Source: Sphaerochaeta sp.
Lineage (GTDB): Bacteria > Spirochaetota > Spirochaetia > Sphaerochaetales > Sphaerochaetaceae
Assembly (NCBI GenBank): GCA_022482495.1
Contig: JAKVPA010000004.1
Location: 62,001 to 126,000 of the forward strand
DNA length: 64,000 nt
Reading direction: 5' to 3'
Position numbers and translations under genes: made by a program
Part shown: positions 45,234 through 54,744 of the stretch, piece by piece
How the letters are laid out: each line of letters opens with the position of its first letter
Numbering within the stretch: position 1 is the first letter of the stretch
The notes under the pieces: generated by a model
Database searches by the model: none
What the model was told of the DNA's origin: nothing
What the model saw: only the letters and a program-made list of their open reading frames with translations

Positions 45234-46529
45234 ATGATCTGTACCAGAGAAAGCTATATCGACGCATTGAAACAAAGCAGGTTCAACGGGTTGGTCAAAG
45301 TACTTACCGGTATCAGACGGTGCGGGAAGAGCTTTCTTTTGTTCAAGCTCTATCATGATTTTCTGATTTCGGAAGGAGTCAAGGAAGATCACATCATCAT
45401 GATCGCTCTTGATCGGATAGAGAATGAACGTCTTTGTGACCCGCATGAGCTCTATCAGGCCATCATGCAGAGGATCATCCATACGGATCAACCATATTAT
45501 GTGTTCATCGATGAGGCCCAATATGCCATTTCCAAGGAGGAACTGGCAGTGAAGGACAAACCGTTTGGGCTGTATGGTGTGCTCAACAGCCTGCTGCGGA
45601 TGCAGAATGTGGACGTGTATGTGACGGGAAGCAACTCACGGTTTCTCTCCACCGATGTGATGACCGAATTTCGGGGAAGAGGGGATGTGATCCCTGTGTA
45701 TCCGTTACGCTTTTCGGAATTCTTTTCGTGCGTTGGAGGCGACAAGGCTGATGCCTATGAAAGCTATGCCCTGTATGGAGGCATGCCGTATGTACTCAAT
45801 CTGGATCAAAACGAAAAGAAGCAACGGTATCTCTCCGGATTATTTGAGGAGATTTACTTCAAAGACATTGTGGAACGATATGGAATCAAGTACCAAGCCG
45901 CGCTTGGCATGATCACCGACGCGCTCTGTTCTTCCATCGGCTCCCTGACCAATGCAAGCAAAATCTCCCGGACATTGACCAGCGCATTGGGGAAGCGCAT
46001 CGATGCAGAAACCGTTTCATCGTATCTCAGGTATCTGTCCGATTCGTTCCTGTTCTGCGAAGTGAAACGGTATGATGTGAAAGGAAAACGATATTTTCAG
46101 TATCCGAGCAAGTATTTCTGTACCGATGTGGGGCTGCGGAACGCCAGACTCAACTTCCGCCAGCAGGAAGAAAGTCATCTGATGGAAAACATCATTTTCA
46201 ATGAATTGGTCGCACGGGGCTACCATGTGGATGTTGGTGTGGTCAACCATTCTGAGAAGGGGGCGGACGGAAAACAGGTGAGAAAGAACCTTGAGGTTGA
46301 CTTTGTGGTCAATTTGGGGATGGACCGCCTGTATATCCAGTCCGCTCTGTCCGTCGACGACGAAAAGAAAAAACTCCAGGAAAAGCGATCATTGCTGGCG
46401 ATCCGTGATGGGTTTCGGAAAGTCATCATTACAAAAACCCGGGCAAAACCGTGGCTGGATGAAGATGGGATTCTCCGGCTTGGACTGTACGATTTTCTCC
46501 TGGATCAAAACAGTTTGCGGAGTTGGTGA
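45234..46529 (+). CDS. AAA ATPase with C-terminal DUF4143 domain
   Basis: The 431-residue protein has Walker A GIRRCGKSFLL near residue 24 and Walker B YYVFIDEAQY near 89. VYVTGSNSRFLS near 124 is typical of the family, and the C-terminal DUF4143 nuclease-like fold shows ENIIFNELVARGYHVDVGV and KNLEVDFVV. These proteins are widespread, often in many copies, and their role is not settled. ATG 45234 is chosen because family members begin just before YID; 45222 is possible but lies inside the dyad repeat. Confidence 0.9.
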   Translation: MICTRESYIDALKQSRFNGLVKVLTGIRRCGKSFLLFKLYHDFLISEGVKEDHIIMIALDRIENERLCDPHELYQAIMQRIIHTDQPYYVFIDEAQYAISKEELAVKDKPFGLYGVLNSLLRMQNVDVYVTGSNSRFLSTDVMTEFRGRGDVIPVYPLRFSEFFSCVGGDKADAYESYALYGGMPYVLNLDQNEKKQRYLSGLFEEIYFKDIVERYGIKYQAALGMITDALCSSIGSLTNASKISRTLTSALGKRIDAETVSSYLRYLSDSFLFCEVKRYDVKGKRYFQYPSKYFCTDVGLRNARLNFRQQEESHLMENIIFNELVARGYHVDVGVVNHSEKGADGKQVRKNLEVDFVVNLGMDRLYIQSALSVDDEKKKLQEKRSLLAIRDGFRKVIITKTRAKPWLDEDGILRLGLYDFLLDQNSLRSW

Positions 46530-46589
46530 TTCTGTCTCCTCCTAGGATTTTGGGGAATGGGATGGATTGGGGGAAAAGCGCACCGTTTT

Positions 46590-47963
46590 TCAGGATGCGT
46601 TTCTGCTGGTGCTGAAGATCCGCTTCGCCTGGGTGGCGAACAGGATGGCAGTGAAAGTGACGGCAAGGATGTCGGCGATCGGTTCGGCAAGGAATACCGC
46701 GGTGGTTTTGTCTTTGGCAAGGAGGTGAGGGAGCAGGTAGATCAACGGAATGAGCAGCACCAGCTTGCGAACCGACGCGACGATGATGGATTCCTTGGTC
46801 CGGCCCAGGGAGACGAACGTCGTCTGGCATGCCATCTGGATGCCGATCAAGCCAAGGCCTCCGAAGTAGATCCGCGCGGCGCGTTTGGTGAATGCCGTCA
46901 ACGCGGGATCGGTGGTGAAGATACCGGTGAACAGTCCGGGAAACAGCTGTACCACCGCCCAGAACCCCATCGACCAGAGCAGGCTGGTCCGTAGCAACAG
47001 ATGGAACGTCCGTTTTACCCGGGGAATATTGCCGGCGCCATAGTTGAAACTCATGATCGGCTGGGCGCCTTGTCCGACTCCCTGCAGGGGAAGCACAAGG
47101 AACAGATTGACGCTGGAGATGATTGTCATCGCCCCCACGGCGATATCCCCACCGTAACGGAGCAGGGAGCTGTTGAAACAGACCATCAAGGCACTTTCCG
47201 TCACCTGCATGACGAAGGTGGACAGACCGAGGGCCAGCGAGGGAAGGATGACGGAAGCCTGGAGCGGCAGGTTGCGTGACGTAAGGTGGAGTTCCGTCCG
47301 CTTCCCCCTGAGAAACTTCATGATCCAGAAGGTGGAAAGGGCCTGGGAGAGAACGGTGGCCCAAGCCGCCCCCCGCACCCCCATGTGGAAGACGAAGATG
47401 AACAGCGGGTCGAGCAGACAATTGGAGACGGCTCCGATCACCACGGAGAGCATGCCGGTGGTGGTGTATCCTTGCGCGATGATGAAAGCGTTCATCCCCA
47501 GCGTCAGCTGGACGAAGACCGTTCCCCATGCGTAGATGGAAAGGTACGCCTGGGCGTACGGCATGGTGTTGCCGCTTGCGCCGAACAGCGTGAGGATTGC
47601 ATTCCCCCGCCATTGGAGCAGGATGGTGAGGATGACGGAAATGAACAGCAGGACGGTGCAGGATTGCCCCATCACCCGCTCAGCGTCCTCTCTCCGACCT
47701 TGGCCGAGCAGCATGGATGCTTTGGGCGCGCCACCACTGCCCACCAAGGCCGCGAACGCCGCGATCACCATCAGGGCCGGCATGCAGACGCCAACTCCCG
47801 TCAAGGCGAGCGGACCTTCGTTTGGGATGTGGCCGATGTAGATCCGGTCAACCACGTTGTACAGCATGTTGATCAACTGGGCCGTCACTGTGGGAACGGC
47901 CAGGCGGAACAGCAGGGGACCGACCGGCGCGGTGGCCAGGAACTTTGAGTCATGGTTCGTCAT
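46590..47963 (-). CDS. MATE-family multidrug/Na+ antiporter
   Basis: The protein has about 457 residues and 12 hydrophobic helices in two homologous halves. It starts MTNHDSKFLATAPVGPLLFRLAVPTVTAQLINMLYNVVDRIYIG, the typical MepA/NorM-like N-terminus, and its second half shows GQGAQPIMSFNYGA. It would export cationic compounds in exchange for Na+ or H+. ATG 47963 is preferred over an upstream start at 47999 because family members begin close to this segment. Confidence 0.9.
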   Translation of the reverse strand: MTNHDSKFLATAPVGPLLFRLAVPTVTAQLINMLYNVVDRIYIGHIPNEGPLALTGVGVCMPALMVIAAFAALVGSGGAPKASMLLGQGRREDAERVMGQSCTVLLFISVILTILLQWRGNAILTLFGASGNTMPYAQAYLSIYAWGTVFVQLTLGMNAFIIAQGYTTTGMLSVVIGAVSNCLLDPLFIFVFHMGVRGAAWATVLSQALSTFWIMKFLRGKRTELHLTSRNLPLQASVILPSLALGLSTFVMQVTESALMVCFNSSLLRYGGDIAVGAMTIISSVNLFLVLPLQGVGQGAQPIMSFNYGAGNIPRVKRTFHLLLRTSLLWSMGFWAVVQLFPGLFTGIFTTDPALTAFTKRAARIYFGGLGLIGIQMACQTTFVSLGRTKESIIVASVRKLVLLIPLIYLLPHLLAKDKTTAVFLAEPIADILAVTFTAILFATQAKRIFSTSRNAS

Positions 47964-48011
47964 CTGGAACACGATACCCCCGCCGGGAGGTTTGGACAAT
48001 CCTGTCCGTGC

Positions 48012-48654
48012 TCATTTGTACGGATTGACTTCGCTTTTCTTCAGGATCTTTGTTTGGTCGAATCCCAGCTTGGAGAGGGTTTTCATCACTGTTTCCAGCT
48101 GGTACTGGGGAACCCAACGGGCAGACAGGCGAACCAGACCACCGTCCAGGAAGCTCTGCGTACGGCCTCAGTCCTGCTTGTCGCATCTGCTCGTAACGAA
48201 CCAGCGCGGTGGAAGGGGAAGAGAACGCCCCTACCTGCAGCAGATACCATCCGGTGTCCCCCGCCCGGTTGTATTTGGACTCCGGCACTTCCGGTTCATA
48301 GACGATGGTGAGCGTCACCGGTGAGATGCCCGCCTCCAGCATGCCGATCGCCTGGGCCGCCTTCGGAGTCAGGTCGATGATCCTTCCCTCGACGAACGGA
48401 CCACGGTCGTTGATCTTCACTTCAACGCTTTTGCCGTTCTTGGTGTTGGTCACCTTGACGATGGTGCCGAACTTCAGCGTCTTGTGGGCTGCGGTGAGCG
48501 CCTGGGGGTCGAATGCCTCGCCGTTGGCGGTAAGGCTCTCGCTGTTGTCCGAGGTGTACCAGGAGGCGATTCCGGACAGTTCGTCATCCTCGGCGGCAAG
48601 CACCGGGAAGAGGGCAAGACAGATCAGCGTAACGATACACAGAAGGCGTTTCAT
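48012..48654 (-). CDS. rlpA: RlpA-like septal lytic transglycosylase with SPOR-type tail, 1-bp frameshift
   Basis: A signal peptide (KRLLCIVTLICLALFPVLA) is followed by the RlpA double-psi beta-barrel. It shows SGIASWYTSDNSESLTANGE, the catalytic-type Asp/His surroundings in AAHKTLKFGTIVKVTN and INDRGPFVEGRIIDLT. A C-terminal SPOR-like repeat (WYLLQVGAFSS) changes frame near 48160, and restoring it gives FLDGGLVRLSARWVPQYQLETVMKTLSKLGFDQTKI and a TGA at 48012. The protein cleaves denuded glycan strands at division sites in other bacteria. The shift is probably a sequence error. Confidence 0.85.
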
Positions 48655-48693
48655 GCCTCAAGTATACGCCCCCGCCATTTGAAATTGCAACAG

Positions 48694-48722
48694 TTGTGTG
48701 TTTCCTTTTCATTCACTATACT
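48694..48722 (+). promoter_or_regulatory. strong promoter for lysS
   Basis: TTGTGT (48694-48699) and TATACT (48717-48722) are 17 bp apart. The -10 box ends only 9 bp before the lysS ATG. Confidence 0.75.
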
Positions 48723-48731
48723 ACGGGTACT

Positions 48732-50318
48732 ATGAGCGACAAGAACGAACAGAATGCGATGCATTGGGCGGATGTGTATGCCGATAAGATCATTCGCGAG
48801 AAGGGTGACAAGGAGTTGTACACCTGCGCGAGCGGCATCACTCCGTCCGGCACGGTACATATCGGGAACTTCCGGGAGATCATCTCGGTTGATCTGATCG
48901 TCAGGGCCCTTCGGGAACGGGGCAAGAAGGTGCGGTTCATCTACAGCTGGGACGACTATGATGTGTTCCGCAAAGTACCGAAGAACATGCCCCAGCCGGA
49001 GCTGTTGGAGCAGTATCTGCGCTTCCCCATCACCATGGTGCCCGATACCACCAAGCGGGCGGACAACTATGCCCGTGGAAACGAGTTGGACGTGGAGCAG
49101 GTGCTTCCCGAAGTAGGCATTTTCCCGGAGTACCTGTATCAGGCCCAGCGGTACCGCAGTGGCATGTACGCCGAGGGGATCCGCAAGGCGCTGGAGAACC
49201 GGGACGCCATCAAGAAAATCCTGGACGAGTTCCGCACCGAGCCGCTTCCCGATGACTGGTATCCCGTCTCCGTCTTCTCTTCGTTCACCAACAAGGACGA
49301 CACCAAGGTGATCGGCTGGGACGGGCAGTGGGGCCTGACCTACCGGGACGAGGATGTGGGCAAGGAAGAGACCATCGACCTGCGCACCACACCCAACGCC
49401 AAACTCCCCTGGCGGGTTGACTGGCCGATGCGCTGGAGCCGGGAACACGTCGATTTCGAGCCGGCCGGCAAGGACCACCACAGCGAAGGCGGGTCGTTCG
49501 ATACCTCCCGGAAGATCGTCGAGTTGTTCGGCTGGCACGCTCCGGTGTCGTTCCAGTATGATTTCATCTCCATCAAGGGGCATGGCGGAAAGATCTCTTC
49601 GTCCAGCGGGGACGTCATTTCCCTGCCGGATGTCCTGGACATCTACACGCCGCAACTGACCCGCTATCTGTTCGCCTGCACCGTACCCAACCGGGAATTC
49701 GCCATCAGTTTCGATTTGGATGTACTGAAGCTGTACGAGGATTACGACAACTGCGAACGGATTTATTTCGGCGTGCTTCCCGTCAGCGAGAAGCGCAGGG
49801 CGTATGAGAAACGGATCTACGAGCTTTCGCAGATCAGCGAGGACGTGCCGAAGATGATCGGCTACCAGGTGCCGTTCCGCCATCTGTGCAACCTGCTGCA
49901 GATCCACGAGCTGGATGTGGCAGAGACGATCGCGTCGCTGTCCGACGTCAAGCCGGAGCAGATGGATCGCTTGGTTGCCAAGGCGACCTGCGCCAAGCAT
50001 TGGCTGGAAAAGTACGCCCCGGAGGATTTCCGTTTCCACCTGGCCACGTTGGACCAGGAGAACGTGGCGCTGGGGCCACAGGAACAGAAGGCGGTCGCCG
50101 CGCTGGCCAAGGTGGTGGAGGCGATGGATGACATTTCCCCGGATGAGTTCTCCACCCGGATGTACGCCTGCGCCAAGGACAATGACCTGCAGACTCCTGA
50201 TTTCTTCAAGGCAGTCTACCAGGTGTTGATCGCCAAAGACCGTGGACCGAAGCTTGCCGATTTCATCCATTCCTGCGGGAAAGCCAAGGTCCTTCCCATT
50301 TTGCAGAGGTATTGCTGA
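48732..50318 (+). CDS. lysS: lysyl-tRNA synthetase, class I
   Basis: The 528-residue protein shows the class I HIGH-type motif in GTVHIGNFRE near residue 40 and the KMSKS-type motif in GGKISSSSGD near 290. The fold is the class I LysRS (LysK) of archaea and spirochaetes, not the class II LysU type. It attaches lysine to tRNA-Lys. The alpha-helical anticodon-binding region fills the C-terminal 170 residues. There is no ribosome binding site between the -10 box and the ATG at 48732. Confidence 0.96.
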   Translation: MSDKNEQNAMHWADVYADKIIREKGDKELYTCASGITPSGTVHIGNFREIISVDLIVRALRERGKKVRFIYSWDDYDVFRKVPKNMPQPELLEQYLRFPITMVPDTTKRADNYARGNELDVEQVLPEVGIFPEYLYQAQRYRSGMYAEGIRKALENRDAIKKILDEFRTEPLPDDWYPVSVFSSFTNKDDTKVIGWDGQWGLTYRDEDVGKEETIDLRTTPNAKLPWRVDWPMRWSREHVDFEPAGKDHHSEGGSFDTSRKIVELFGWHAPVSFQYDFISIKGHGGKISSSSGDVISLPDVLDIYTPQLTRYLFACTVPNREFAISFDLDVLKLYEDYDNCERIYFGVLPVSEKRRAYEKRIYELSQISEDVPKMIGYQVPFRHLCNLLQIHELDVAETIASLSDVKPEQMDRLVAKATCAKHWLEKYAPEDFRFHLATLDQENVALGPQEQKAVAALAKVVEAMDDISPDEFSTRMYACAKDNDLQTPDFFKAVYQVLIAKDRGPKLADFIHSCGKAKVLPILQRYC

Positions 50319-50887
50319 TGAAAGTATTGATGTTGAACGGCAGCCCCCATGAGAAGGGGTGCACCTTCACCGCGATGAGCGAGGTGGAGTCGTCATTGAA
50401 GAAGGCGGGGATCGAGACGGTGTGGTTCCACATCGGAAACACCGGGGATTCGTTCTCGCCCGATCGGATCAAAGCGTGCGGACACTTGATGGAAACTTGT
50501 GACGGCCTGGTGGTCGGTTCTCCCGTCCACTATGCCGCCTGCACCGGTGTCTGCTCGGCGTTTCTTGACCGGTTGTTTTCCGAGTTCGGCTCGGCGATGC
50601 GCCTGAAGCCGGCATGCTGCGTCGTCTCCTGCAGACGGGGCGGAGCCAGCGCGACGTTTGATGAGCTGAACAAGTATTTCACCATCAGCCAGATGCCGGT
50701 GGTCTCCTCCCAGTACTGGAACAGCGTCCATGGCAACACGCCGGACGAGGTTCGTCAGGACAAGGAAGGGATGCAGGTGATGCGGGTGCTGGGCGCCAAC
50801 ATGGCGTGGCTGCTCTCCTCCATCGCCAAGGCGGATCTTCCCAAACCGGTGGAAGAGAAGAAGGAACGTACCAACTTCATCCGGTGA
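50318..50887 (+). CDS. NAD(P)H-dependent FMN reductase / flavodoxin-fold protein
   Basis: The 189-residue protein has the flavodoxin-like NADPH-FMN reductase start VLMLNGSPHEKGCTFTAM, with the FMN phosphate loop GSPH-KGCT, and GSPVHYAACTGVCSAFLDRL near 66. Its ATG overlaps the lysS stop (TGATG), so it is probably co-expressed. The acceptor is unknown. The CxxC-like cysteines in ACCVVSCRRGG may matter or may be chance. Confidence 0.85.
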   Translation: MKVLMLNGSPHEKGCTFTAMSEVESSLKKAGIETVWFHIGNTGDSFSPDRIKACGHLMETCDGLVVGSPVHYAACTGVCSAFLDRLFSEFGSAMRLKPACCVVSCRRGGASATFDELNKYFTISQMPVVSSQYWNSVHGNTPDEVRQDKEGMQVMRVLGANMAWLLSSIAKADLPKPVEEKKERTNFIR

Positions 50888-50908
50888 CGGATTGGTGGTT
50901 GGCAAGAA

Positions 50909-50936
50909 GGCCGGACGGAGACGCCCGGCTTTTTTT
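50909..50936. terminator. bidirectional terminator between the FMN reductase and era
   Basis: GCCGG and CCCGGC flank ACGGAGACG and are followed by seven T. On the other strand the run is not as long, so it mainly ends the plus-strand operon. Confidence 0.8.
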
Positions 50937-50937
50937 G

Positions 50938-51817
50938 TTACAGGATCCTGCTGAGGATCTGGTCGTTCTTCCGCCACTTGGGCTGGGCTTTGACTCTGAG
51001 ATCCAACTGGAGTTTCCTGCCGGGGAAGATTCCTTTGATCTCCTTGAACGCCGCCACGCGGATATCACGGATGTTCCGGCCGCCTGCGCCGATGACGATG
51101 CCTTTCTGGCTGTCCGTCTCCACCACGATGAACGCCCGGATCCAGATGGTGTTGGTCTCTTCCTGGTTTTCCAGGTCGGCCAATTCCACATAGATGGCGT
51201 GGGGGATTTCCTGGGTGACGGTGGCGATGGCTTTCTCCCGGATGATCTCGGTGATCCGGAATTCCAGGCTCTGGTCGGTCCGTTCGTCTTCCGGATAGAG
51301 CAGTTTCCCCTTCCTTGGCCAGGTCGAACAAGGCGATGAGGATTTCATCGACGCCGTTGTCCTCCTTGGCCGATGCATGGAGTCGTTTGGCCTGGGGGAG
51401 GTTGGTGGTGAGGAAGGATTCGGCTTCCAGCATTTCCATGCCGCTTGCGATATCGCTTTTGTTCAGCACGGCGACCACCGGTGTCTTGATCGCGCCCAAC
51501 AGATGGGCGATGGCAAGCTCCTCTTCCCCTCCCTTGCGGGTGGGGTCGATGACGTACAGGACGATGTCCGTTTCCTCAAGGCTCGCCTTGGCCGTCTCCT
51601 GAAGCTTCAGGTTGAGCTTCTGTTCGGAGAGGTGGTAGCCCGGGGTGTCGGTGAAGATCAACTGGCCTCGTTGGTCGGTGTAGATTCCTCGGATGGCGTT
51701 GCGGGTCGTCTGCGGAGTCGCTGCGGTGATGGAGACTTTCATTTCGCAGATCGTGTTGACCAGCGTGCTCTTTCCTGATGACGGTCGTCCGATGACGGCC
51801 ACGGTGGCGCATTTCAT
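50938..51817 (-). CDS. era: GTPase Era, 1-bp frameshift
   Basis: The GTPase domain shows P-loop GRPSSGKSTL near residue 10, switch II DTPGYH near 57 and NKSD near 119. The C-terminal KH domain, in the second frame, reads ITEIIREKAIATVTQEIPHAIYVE and GIVIGAGGRNIRDIRVAA. The frames join near 51307-51312, where GGGG is one base too long; removing one G gives LAKEGKLLYPEDE. Era binds the 16S rRNA 3' end and helps 30S assembly. GGAGGGGA stands before ATG 51817. An essential gene with a break points to sequence error. Confidence 0.92.
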
Positions 51818-51848
51818 GCTTTCCCCTCCCATATCCCGTTGAGTATAG

Positions 51849-51877
51849 TTGTCCCCACGTCCCTTTTCAATTATACT
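51849..51877 (+). promoter_or_regulatory. putative promoter for clpP
   Basis: TTGTCC (51849-51854) and TATACT (51872-51877) are separated by 17 bp. AGGAAGGA follows before the ATG at 51898. Confidence 0.75.
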
Positions 51878-51897
51878 TCCACAGGAAGGAACAACAA

Positions 51898-52476
51898 ATG
51901 GCTGAAGAACAAGAAAAGAAAGCCCCTGTACAGGATCCATCGTTGGGGGAAAAATTGCTGAAGACCCGTTCCGTCGTGGTCAGCGGAGAGATCAACAAGG
52001 ACAGCGCCGATGCGTTCATCAAACAACTGTTGGTGCTGGACAGTGAGGGAGACGGGAAGATCACCGTGTTCATCAACAGCCCCGGCGGGGACGTGGATGC
52101 CGGTTTCGCCATGTTCGACACCGTCCGGTTCATCGCTTCCCCCGTGGTGATGGTCGGCTGTGGCTTGGTCGCTTCGGCCGCGTCGCTCCTGTACGTCGCC
52201 GTTCCCCGGGAGCGGCGGTTCGCGTTCCCCAATTCCACCTATCTGATCCATCAGCCGATGAGCGGGATGAAGGGAGTCGCCACGGACATCCAGATCCATG
52301 CCGCCCAGTTGGAACGGCTTCGGACCAAGCTTGATCATCTGATCGCCGAACAGACCGGAAAGGACATTTCCGTCGTCTCCAAGGATACCGAACGGGATCA
52401 CTGGATGACCAGCGAAGAGGCCCTGACCTATGGTTTGGTAGGACACATCATCACAAGCAGGTCGGAACTGGCCTGA
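51898..52476 (+). CDS. clpP: ATP-dependent Clp protease proteolytic subunit
   Basis: The 192-residue protein has the ClpP fold: ITVFINSPGGDVDAGFAMFD near residue 58, nucleophile Ser in GLVASAASLL near 98-107, His in YLIHQPMSG near 124 and Asp in KDTERDHWM near 173. The catalytic region differs slightly from the common GQAASMGA, so this may be a second, divergent ClpP. The MFS gene starts 4 bp after its stop. Confidence 0.9.
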   Translation: MAEEQEKKAPVQDPSLGEKLLKTRSVVVSGEINKDSADAFIKQLLVLDSEGDGKITVFINSPGGDVDAGFAMFDTVRFIASPVVMVGCGLVASAASLLYVAVPRERRFAFPNSTYLIHQPMSGMKGVATDIQIHAAQLERLRTKLDHLIAEQTGKDISVVSKDTERDHWMTSEEALTYGLVGHIITSRSELA

Positions 52477-52480
52477 GTCC

Positions 52481-54709
52481 ATGCCGTTCACCAAATATCT
52501 CAGCGAGACCGAGAAGCAGTACGGCCGCAGGTGCATGGTCATTGAGGAGAGCATCAACGGGATCGCGTTCCCGCTCCTCGGCGACACGTTGGTCTACCTG
52601 CTGGCCGTTGCGTTCCAAGCGGGGAACTTCGCGCTGGGATACATCTCCTCGGCGGCATACATCGGCGGCATCGTGCTGCCGATCGTCCCGCTGATCTTCC
52701 AGGGAAAGAACCAGATCAAATGCCAGGCGTTCGCCTGGTACGCCCGTTCCCTCTGCTCGCTGGGGTACCTTGCCGTCCTGTTTCTCAATCCTCAGTGGGC
52801 GCGCATCGTCCTGCTGGTGGTCTTCACGTTGTTCTGCGTGTTCCGGATGATCGGGATCGCGTTCAACGACTTTACCGTCAAGAGCATCTCATCCGTCTCC
52901 AACCGGGGGCGTGTCGTCTCCGAGGTGAACATCGCCTACCAGCTTTCCTCCATGTTCTTTCGTTTGATCACCAGCGTGGTGCTGACCCTGCAGTTTTTCG
53001 CCACCGTGCTGGGCATGGTCAGCCTGCAGATGTTCGGCGTGGCGGCCAACCTGGTCTCCTCCCGGTTCGTCGGAAAGATTCCGTGCCGCAGTACGGTGCA
53101 GTACACCAAAGGCCATGGCGTCACCTATCAGGTGCGTGCCTCGATGCGGAATCCTTCGCTGCGCCGCCGCCTGTTCCTGCGGTGGTTCTCCACCGTGGCG
53201 ATCATCGTATTCAACATGACCGTGCCGTATCTCAGGGTGGTGCTTCACCTCTCCTCCAGCTGGGTAATGTTCTATTCGGTCACCCTGGGGCTGGCCGTGG
53301 TGTGTGCCGGCCTTGCCACCAAGGATCTGGCCGACCGGATCGGTTCCAAACCGCTGGTCTTCATCTCTGGGGTGGCGTCGTTGTTCTGCCTGTTCCTCTG
53401 GGCGGTTTTTCCGGTGAACGTCGACCCTCTGTGGTACTATTTTCTGGGGTTCGTCACCAATTTCTTCCTTTCGTCGGTCAACCTGCTGGTGGTGCGCCTG
53501 ATCGCCCAGGTGATGCCGGATGATGATGCCGTGCCGTTCAACGCCATGGTCAACTTCGTCATCGCCCTGTTCGCCTTGGCGGCCGGTTTCCTTTCCGGAT
53601 TGATGGCCAATTTCTCCTCCTTGGCGGAGAACATATTCGTGCTGGGTGGCAAGAGCGCGGGGAACCCCTACACGTTGGTCTTTTTGTTCGCCATGGTGAT
53701 GGATCTTGTGGTGGTGGTGATCTCCACCCGGCTTCAGGAGGTGGGGTCGTACAGCACCAAGGATGCCGCCGGGGTGGTCTTCTCCCTGCATGGGATCCAG
53801 GCCGTCTCGATGATCGAGCGATTGCAGAAGACCAAGGATCCGACCAAACGACGGGAACTGTTGCTTTCGTTGGGCAGCAACCTGAACAACCTGGCCACCA
53901 GCGAGCTGAGGGAAATCCTGGCCAATCCGTTTTCCCCGGATACGGAGGATGCCATCCGAAGCTTGGGGGAGAAGCCCCGGCCTGCGTTGCTGGACGATTT
54001 GATACGGATCGCCGAGGATGACGATTCCTACGTGCAGCTGAACGCCATCGGCGCGTTGGGGTCGTATCGTGGACCGAAAGCCCGTACCGCGCTGGAAGGA
54101 CTTCTGGAAGGCCACTGGTCGTCGGTGCGCTCCATGGCCAGCCGTTCCCTGGCCCGCCAGAGCGGCGGGGATTCCCGGTATCTGGACATCATCACCAGGC
54201 TTTCCCTGAACACCCGTCACATCGATGAAGAGATCGACTATCTGATCGCCAAGCGGGAGATCGACAAGGAGGGGACGTTCTACCAGGATTTCTTCCTGTC
54301 CGTCACCCAACAGCGCAGCGCGACGTTCCGTCAGACCCGGTACGCCGTCCTCGCCAGTTTCCTGAAGTTCGGCTCCCCCCGGCTTGCCTACCTGTATGAG
54401 TTGATGAACAACGGGGACGTGGATGACTTCCTCTCCGATTTCCTCACTGACGCGCGGGATCTGTCCGCCATCGACCAGCACTACAACGATATCTTCGAGA
54501 TGTTCGAGACGGAGAACTGGATGGATGTGCGTACCTTCTGCCTGTCTCTTCTGGATGATTGTGATGTCACGTATAATCCTCGGTTCGAGAACCTCAGAAA
54601 GGGACTCCTCAAGGCGCGGGAGATGGATATCGCCCTGTTTGACGTGCAGGACGCGCTTGCCGAACTGTACTTCTGTTATTCATTGGAAAAGAACTCCCAT
54701 TCCGCCTGA
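52481..54709 (+). CDS. MFS transporter with C-terminal HEAT-like repeat domain
   Basis: The 742-residue protein has about 12 hydrophobic helices in residues 20-430, with the MFS-type KDLADRIGSKPLVF loop near 270. A soluble tail of about 300 residues follows, with repeated helical units such as REILANPFSPDTEDAIRSLG, DDSYVQLNAIGALGSYRGPKA and SSVRSMASRSLARQSG that resemble HEAT/PBS-lyase repeats. The substrate is unknown. It is co-transcribed with clpP (4-bp gap). The family pattern (transporter plus HEAT tail) is known but uncommon. Confidence 0.75.
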   Translation: MPFTKYLSETEKQYGRRCMVIEESINGIAFPLLGDTLVYLLAVAFQAGNFALGYISSAAYIGGIVLPIVPLIFQGKNQIKCQAFAWYARSLCSLGYLAVLFLNPQWARIVLLVVFTLFCVFRMIGIAFNDFTVKSISSVSNRGRVVSEVNIAYQLSSMFFRLITSVVLTLQFFATVLGMVSLQMFGVAANLVSSRFVGKIPCRSTVQYTKGHGVTYQVRASMRNPSLRRRLFLRWFSTVAIIVFNMTVPYLRVVLHLSSSWVMFYSVTLGLAVVCAGLATKDLADRIGSKPLVFISGVASLFCLFLWAVFPVNVDPLWYYFLGFVTNFFLSSVNLLVVRLIAQVMPDDDAVPFNAMVNFVIALFALAAGFLSGLMANFSSLAENIFVLGGKSAGNPYTLVFLFAMVMDLVVVVISTRLQEVGSYSTKDAAGVVFSLHGIQAVSMIERLQKTKDPTKRRELLLSLGSNLNNLATSELREILANPFSPDTEDAIRSLGEKPRPALLDDLIRIAEDDDSYVQLNAIGALGSYRGPKARTALEGLLEGHWSSVRSMASRSLARQSGGDSRYLDIITRLSLNTRHIDEEIDYLIAKREIDKEGTFYQDFFLSVTQQRSATFRQTRYAVLASFLKFGSPRLAYLYELMNNGDVDDFLSDFLTDARDLSAIDQHYNDIFEMFETENWMDVRTFCLSLLDDCDVTYNPRFENLRKGLLKAREMDIALFDVQDALAELYFCYSLEKNSHSA

Positions 54710-54744
54710 ACGACCAGCTGGGGGAATCCGGTGGTAGGGAATGC

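Noticed and set aside
48651-50270. Long open frame antisense to lysS
   Set aside because: It has no domain, no start signal, and lies opposite a clear aminoacyl-tRNA synthetase.
52889-54481. Long open frame antisense to the MFS gene
   Set aside because: It is rich in His, Gln and Asp from reverse reading of membrane-protein codons and has no recognisable features.
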